NCBI GenBank assembly: GCA_002633005.1
Contig: NMRA01000050.1
Coordinates: 4,160-68,159 of the forward strand
Reading direction: 5' to 3'
From: Phoronis australis
Lineage: Eukaryota; Phoronida; Phoronidae
Length of the DNA: 64,000 bases
Shown piece after piece: positions 59,282 through 64,000 of the stretch. The first letter of the stretch is position 1, and each line of letters starts with the position of its first letter. Position numbers and translations under genes: made by a program. Under the pieces are notes generated by a model, which did no database searches, was not told where the DNA came from, and was given only the letters and a program-made list of their open reading frames with translations.

Positions 59282-59755
59282 CTTAAAAATCGTTTTACAA
59301 ATGTATACAATAGTGTTTTGAAAATAAGAGACATTTCTACATGTACTACGGTTTTCTGTCAAAACCAATGCTGGAATAGAATGGGTTAATATACCAACTG
59401 AGGAAAATGTTCTTGGCATTGTGATAAAACACAAAGGTACGACATAATTTCTGTAGACATCAAATAGGTAGATACATGTAGGACAACGTGAATAACATTT
59501 TTTAACAGTTGCACGTTGATGTGTTTGTCTAAGAATTTTAATTTAAGTTTAGCAAGTGGCAATTTTTCGCCAAAGTGATTCCCGGCAACTGCTAAAGACT
59601 CCGGGCAATCAAAATAAGCACAGGTGCGCATTATTGCAGTTCAGGTGAGAAGCGCAATTTTGTTCGTTGTTTTACTGAGAAATGAGCATGCATGGATGTT
59701 CGCATACCGTGAATCATAATTAACCGCCAACAAGCTAGGTATCGGATTGTCGCCA

Positions 59756-59914
59756 TGAGCGGACATAGGATTTTTAGTTGAGGGGAGGGCAGGGCAGAGT
59801 ATTAGCCAGGACTTTTCCCGTGAGAAAGTTGGACTCCGGAACTGACAAATGGAATCTAGGGAAATTTTAGGGGGTCCATGGCCCTCTTCCCCCCCCACCT
59901 AAAATCATCCACTG
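59756..59914 (+). repeat. MITE family B, uninterrupted copy
   Basis: Starts GAGCGGACATAGGATTTTTA and ends AAAATCATCCACTGG, imperfect inverted ends. Matches the outer parts of 38686-38958, including AATTTTAGGGGGTCCATGGC. Confidence 0.7.
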
Positions 59915-60271
59915 GTCGCCAAGTGAACATAGATAAAGTGCGCAGCAGTAGCCGCGGCAGTTGCTAGACAGTTTTAACTTAAAAGTGTCCAGGTTTGAAG
60001 CAATGAAGAAAATGGGACCAGGAATCTAAATGATTATCTCATTTATTACAAGTAAGGGCTATTTAGCTGAAAGTGGACGCACATTCTGGAGGACGCGAGA
60101 TATTTAGTACTCGCTGCAGGAAGCGCGACATATTTAGAATTTCAAGGGTTTGTAAATTGATAACAGAAAAGAGGAGTACGTTATACCATATTACGGCTTA
60201 AAATTTGACATACATTTTCAAGTGTTTGAAGTAAAATAAATCATTGAGACAAGTATTTTAACGCTTCTTAC

Positions 60272-60408
60272 CGGATAAGCATATTTTCTCCCCTGTCTTT
60301 TTATTGCATGAAAAAGATCCTGAAGGACCGTTTTGCGGCTTACAGTAAACAGAGCAGTCTTCTCCATAGTAGTCCAAGTCGCACGACACCGTCATATCCA
60401 CCTCTAAG
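60272..60408 (-). CDS. DSL domain exon (Delta/Serrate/LAG-2), Notch-ligand-like
   Basis: Exon of 137 nt on the minus strand, acceptor TTTCAG before 60408, donor GTAAGA after 60272, entering in phase 2 and leaving in phase 1. It codes VSCDLDYYGEDCSVYC, then KPQNGPSGSFSC and EKICLSG. The spacing of the first four Cys (9, 4 and 12 residues apart) and the YYG motif are those of the DSL domain that binds Notch. The sixth Cys comes from the next exon (RVGPNC), so the splice junction lies inside the domain. The usual Trp of the CxxGW segment is Arg here. The N-terminal (MNNL-type) exons were not found upstream. Confidence 0.88.
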
Positions 60409-61130
60409 CTGAAAGTCGTACATGAATACAGGCATCGCAGCGGATTGAACAGGGCAGCAAGACATATACTAGTTTGTAAAATAAGCTTGACAAAAATCTG
60501 ACATATCTATGTCAAACTCCGCCAAACTTCGACGAAATTCTCGGCAGAATCATTTGGCAGTTTTTCGGAGTTTGGTCTCAATAAGATAGCGTTTTGTCGA
60601 AATTAAAGCCGGTTTTAAATGTGACGTTACATGTATTTCGCCTAGCATCTAGATGTTCATTTGTGAAGGCCTTGTGAAGTGAGTTGTGTGTATATCATAT
60701 ATACTGTCAGACGATTGAATGGGGGTTTGTTTAAAAGGTAGCTATCCTTTGAGATTGTATATGATACCCCTAATTAGACGAGTAAAACCTGTTGCTAATT
60801 GCGTAATCAACTACAAAAAAGAGTAACTACGCTAGCGCCCTCTTTAAAGGTTACCCAAATTTGTAAACACCATTTAAAAATAGATTTTGACGTTTAAGTA
60901 CATGCCAACAAGTTTGAATCCGTGATTTAAAAGTACATATGCACAAATTTTGGGCAATTTAAAATGGATCTATTCTTACTAATTACTTAATCAATATTTA
61001 TTCTGACAAATAAGCCCCTCCTCAAGAAAATACTTCTTGAGATTTTCTCGACATGGAAGACTTAAATATTGATTACCACTTAGATTTATTACCCAATTTC
61101 CATGAATCTTCAATGCTCTAACCTACTCAG
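60409..61130. other. no gene recognised between DSL exon and Gypsy fragment
   Basis: AT-rich, with a short GTTTGGCGGAG/CTCCGCCAAAC-like inverted pair around 60515-60575. Otherwise nothing. Confidence 0.45.
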
Positions 61131-62480
61131 GTAATCAGTACCAACCAACATTTTCTGAGCCTTTGATAGCTTCAACCTTAAATCGAAAGTTTTGCAAAAA
61201 CAAGGCCCACCTCATGATGCGTCCAATGACTAACTGACTTCTTTGAATGTAAGCCAGGGGTTGATGGTCAGTGTGAATAATAAATTGTTTACTATACGAG
61301 TACTTTGCAAATTTTCTGATGACAAATACAATAGCAAAACATTCCCTCTCTATGACTGAGTAATTCCGTTCAGAGGGAACAATTTCTTACTAGCACATGC
61401 TACTGGGAACCTGCAATCATCATACTCTTGCAACAAAATACAGCCTATACCAGTATCTGACGCATCGGTCTGAACCATAAAGGGTTTACTGAAATCGGGT
61501 AATCACAGTATTGGTGCTCTCGTTAGCAGGTCTCGAAGAGTGTCGAACGCGTGCTGCTGAGCATCGTCCCATTTTACGGTGTTTGGCTGTTTCTTCTTTA
61601 TGAGCTCAGTAAGTGGGACGGCGATTTCAGCGAAGTTTGGGATGAACTTCCTGTAGTATCCAGCCAACCCAAGAAAAGAACGAACTTGTTTTTTTCGTTC
61701 TGAGTCGTGGTGCTTCTCGGATCTGTCCCAACTTTTCTTCATCCATTGCCAGATGCCCTTCACCGACCACATGTCCAACGAAATCGACGGAACGAGATCC
61801 AATCTAACCTTTGGTGGGTCGAATCGTTAGTCCAGCCTCTCGCACACGTTGGAAGGTGTCTCGCAAGGTGGCAAGGTGTTCAGCCTTGGTCTTATTTTGG
61901 CACAGAATGTCATCCACATAATGTTCTGTATTATGTGCTTCTACCAACATCTTGGTCATCATACGGTTGAAGGTCGCTGTTGAATTTACCAGACCAAATG
62001 GCATCTTTACGAACTTGTAGCAACCACTTGGTACTACTAACGAGGTCTTGGGTCGTGATTCTTCGACGGCAATGACTTGCCAGTATCCTTTACTTAGATC
62101 AATCTTCGTAAAATACTGGTCTTTACTGATCTCAGTCATGATGTCATCGGGATTGCACATCGGCTCCGAGGCAAACTTGGTGATGGCGTTCAAACGACGA
62201 AAATCGATGCAGATTCGATTTGAACCGTCCTTCTTCTTCACTATGACCACCGCAGAGTTTTAGGGAGCATCGAATGGTTCTATGACTCCACACTTTGACA
62301 TGTTGTCGACTTCTTCCTGCAGAACCGTCCGTGTGGTGTATGGCATGGGATATGGCTTGACTCTCACTCTTCACTAATGCTCTCAATCTTGTGCTCAACA
62401 AGATGGGTCCAAGGAGTGTAGTAGTATAGGAGAGTTCACTTGTGAGTTCGCTGTTACCGCTGCTACTAGCGCCGGCAAGT
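61130..62480 (-). mobile_element. Ty3/Gypsy retrotransposon pol fragment (RT and RNase H), decayed
   Basis: Minus-strand frames in order give the reverse transcriptase (VIVKKKDGSNRICIDFRRLN, FTKIDLSKGYWQ, MPFGLVNSTATFNRMM, catalytic YVDDIL) and the connection region (FLGLAGYYRKFIPNFAEIA). Then come RNase H blocks (around 61460, MVQTDASDTGIGC; around 61270, HTDHQPLAYIQ). The set is diagnostic for Ty3/Gypsy pol. An in-frame stop lies upstream of the RT start near 62262, and frameshifts split the RT from the connection region. No LTRs, gag, protease or integrase seen. It lies upstream of the DSL exon in the same orientation, probably in an intron or 5' flank. Confidence 0.9.
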
Positions 62481-62518
62481 GGTGAACAAGCAACTGTCAA
62501 CCAGGAAGTGCCAAAACA

Positions 62519-62616
62519 ATGGGGAAGGACGCATTTTGCAGTGCGATAAATTTCATGAATTCATCCACGAAAACCCCAGACGTGTCATTTTTTAGGTTTC
62601 CTAAGGATACAGAAAG
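62519..62616 (+). CDS. THAP-domain gene, first exon (one zinc ligand changed)
   Basis: ATG at 62519 opens a 32-codon exon ending at a GTAAGG donor. It codes MGKDAFCSAINFMNSSTKTP then VSFFRFPKD, the N-terminal half of a THAP zinc-binding DNA-binding domain. The second zinc Cys of the C-x4-C pair is Phe (CSAINF), explicable by TGC to TTC. THAP domains are sequence-specific DNA binders shared with P-element-type transposases. The next exon is about 0.7 kb downstream. Confidence 0.65.
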
Positions 62617-63281
62617 GTAAGGATTATCTGTTATTCAATAAAATGATACATTGGCTTTCATTTTTTGTGCTCTGTTCACGGTTGTTAAGACAAGTCCTAT
62701 TCACAGTCCCGTTGCCACCGTTCTGTTGTCTGCAGTGTAGGCTAGGCCTACTGTACAACCGGGCTGCCTGCGGAAGGACTATGATGAACGTACGATGTGA
62801 TCGTCAGCTTTTTGTTTTCTTGTAGTCCATCAATTCCAAATCAAAATGTCACCCGGACGATCGCAGGGACAATTTTAGGAAAACATACCCATGCCCATGA
62901 TGGCCATGAGTAATTTGACTGGTGACACAGCCATGGCACTATGACAGCCACAGGGCCACTAAGTCTGTCATGAGTCAAGTTAGCGAATCTGTGGGTCTCG
63001 GTGAAAAGGTGAAAAATCCGAGCATAATTTTAATGTGCCAGTTGGAGCAATTAAGTTAAGCAGTGCGTCATTGAAAACTTAATTCTACATGTATGTGTCA
63101 ATGATGCGGGGGCGCGGCCCTGTTAAAATATCCGTGGATCAACATTTGAGTCCGAGTTTTTTCCAGTTGACACCAACACTCTTTTGTCTCTATCACAATC
63201 ACAGTACGACAGGAATTCTGTAGTGTAGTGTACTTTAGTGTAGGCTGCCAGTCTTCTGTGAACCTAGTGAGTATGAGGTTT
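62617..63281 (+). other. probable intron of the THAP gene
   Basis: Contains a partial copy of the palindromic element (62709-62767). No consensus acceptor in the phase needed by exon 1 was found before the second THAP block. Confidence 0.45.
62709..62767 (-). repeat. partial copy of the AGCCCGGCTG-ended element
   Basis: Matches the reverse complement of 47041-47100 (CTGCAGT-TAGGCTAGGCCTAC, then CCGGGCTG). Confidence 0.7.
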
Positions 63282-63301
63282 GTTCCTGAGTCTCTCAGTC
63301 A

Positions 63302-63525
63302 TTGATTTCTGTTCTGGTGCAAGCGCTGGGAGCTGACCTTATGAATAGAGATGCAACATATTTGTCCAAGAACCGCAAGTTATGCTCTCATCACTTCGAG
63401 GAGTCCATGTTCATGAATGAAGAACAAGCTGGTATTGACTGCAGTGCCCGAACAATATTTGATGTCCCGAATCCACCAAAAATGAAGATGTTAGGGTCAA
63501 AAAGCTCTCCGGAAATTATATTATA
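63302..63525 (+). pseudogene. second half of the THAP domain, uncertain splicing
   Basis: The frame reads GADLMNRDATYLSKNRKLCS then HHFEESMFMN and IFDVPNPPK: the Cys-x2-His end of a THAP domain (LCSHHF) and the following (A)VPxxF-like box. It ends at TAG 63525. A TGA lies in frame just upstream of the CTCAG at about 63297, and no acceptor in the phase required by the first exon is visible. Together with the lost zinc Cys this suggests a degenerating gene, or a missing small exon. Calling it a THAP remnant is well supported; calling it functional is not. Confidence 0.6.
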
Positions 63526-64000
63526 GCTCTGGAACAGGCTTTTTTGCATTGTCGATTATCGTCTCACAAAGCAAGTACTGGAACATCACGTGCAGAAAGG
63601 ACAATTATAGTCAAAATCTGGTTTTCGTATTTTACTAAGGTTGATCAGATTGAAACATTTTATGAATGGTTAGCCTGTGATTTGAAGAGAGCCAAAGTGA
63701 AACTGATGGGTCTTTTAGAGTCTGAATGGTGGGCTGACATTTTGCTAAACCCAAGCTATCCGTATCATTTTGCTTCTCAATAACAAACACCTCTGTGACT
63801 AAATTAGTTATCAGCTTCAACTTTCTTCCTTGGCAAAAATAGCTTTTGTTTACTAGTAAATTAATAGAGAGTGAGAAGGTTGGTTAGGTTTTTTAGTTGT
63901 ATTGATGCATGTGTTGCCTATTTTGTACGTTTTTGGAGATTGTGATTAATTTAAGCCCCAGTTGTGGCTAAGTAACAAATATGATCTTGTGGTCTAGCTT
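63526..64000 (+). other. no gene recognised at the right edge
   Basis: A plus-strand open frame (63544-63783) has no recognisable domain. It could be a continuation of the THAP-type transposase-like gene, but I cannot show it. Confidence 0.35.

Overview
This window is nuclear DNA from an invertebrate animal with an intron-rich, AT-leaning and repeat-dense genome. Coding sequence sits in short exons with GT..AG boundaries and conserved intron phase. Long introns are filled with LINE, Penelope, Gypsy, Polinton and MITE remnants, and the many short TACATGTA-like words are common in marine deuterostome and lophotrochozoan genomes. I cannot name the species. Nothing bacterial (operons, ribosome binding sites, CRISPR) is present.

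Region 1 (1-8339) has no convincing gene, apart from a possible GC-rich minus-strand first exon near 1873-2160 and several small repeats.

Region 2 (8340-54143, + strand) is the main feature: one large receptor-like gene. I find sixteen exons, each coding one immunoglobulin-like domain, and each starting right after the splice acceptor with a Gly-Pro codon pair. All have phase 1-1 boundaries, so any of them can be skipped without changing frame. They are followed by a thrombospondin type 1 exon (52106-52279) and an exon with a transmembrane helix and cytoplasmic tail (53707-54143), which also join in frame. Eight Ig exons are intact. Two have lost the second disulphide cysteine, three carry one nonsense codon in an otherwise good domain, one carries a +1 frameshift, and two are badly decayed. 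The exon with the signal peptide was not found. The tail runs out of frame at an A8 tract into a long acidic/lysine-rich open stretch.

The introns of this gene hold an RNase H-bearing LINE (about 13.65-14.98 kb), a second LINE remnant (15.2-16.45 kb), two Penelope-type GIY-YIG fragments (about 22 kb and 49 kb) and a 5.4-kb Polinton/Maverick-like element (30655-36074). The latter has long terminal inverted repeats and broken pieces of a protein-primed family B DNA polymerase. Several MITE or foldback families are also present, some nested in each other.

Region 3 (57424-60408, - strand) is a convergent gene with three recognisable exons: a DSL (Delta/Serrate/LAG-2) domain, an EGF-like domain, and one large exon with a 75-bp-periodic Thr/Pro/Ser mucin stalk ending in a second EGF-like domain. 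The phases join correctly. This looks like a Notch-ligand-like protein with a mucin stalk. Its 5' exons and its transmembrane/3' exons were not found.

Region 4 (61100-63530) holds a decayed Ty3/Gypsy pol fragment on the - strand, then a THAP-domain gene fragment on the + strand (62519-63525) that has lost one zinc ligand.
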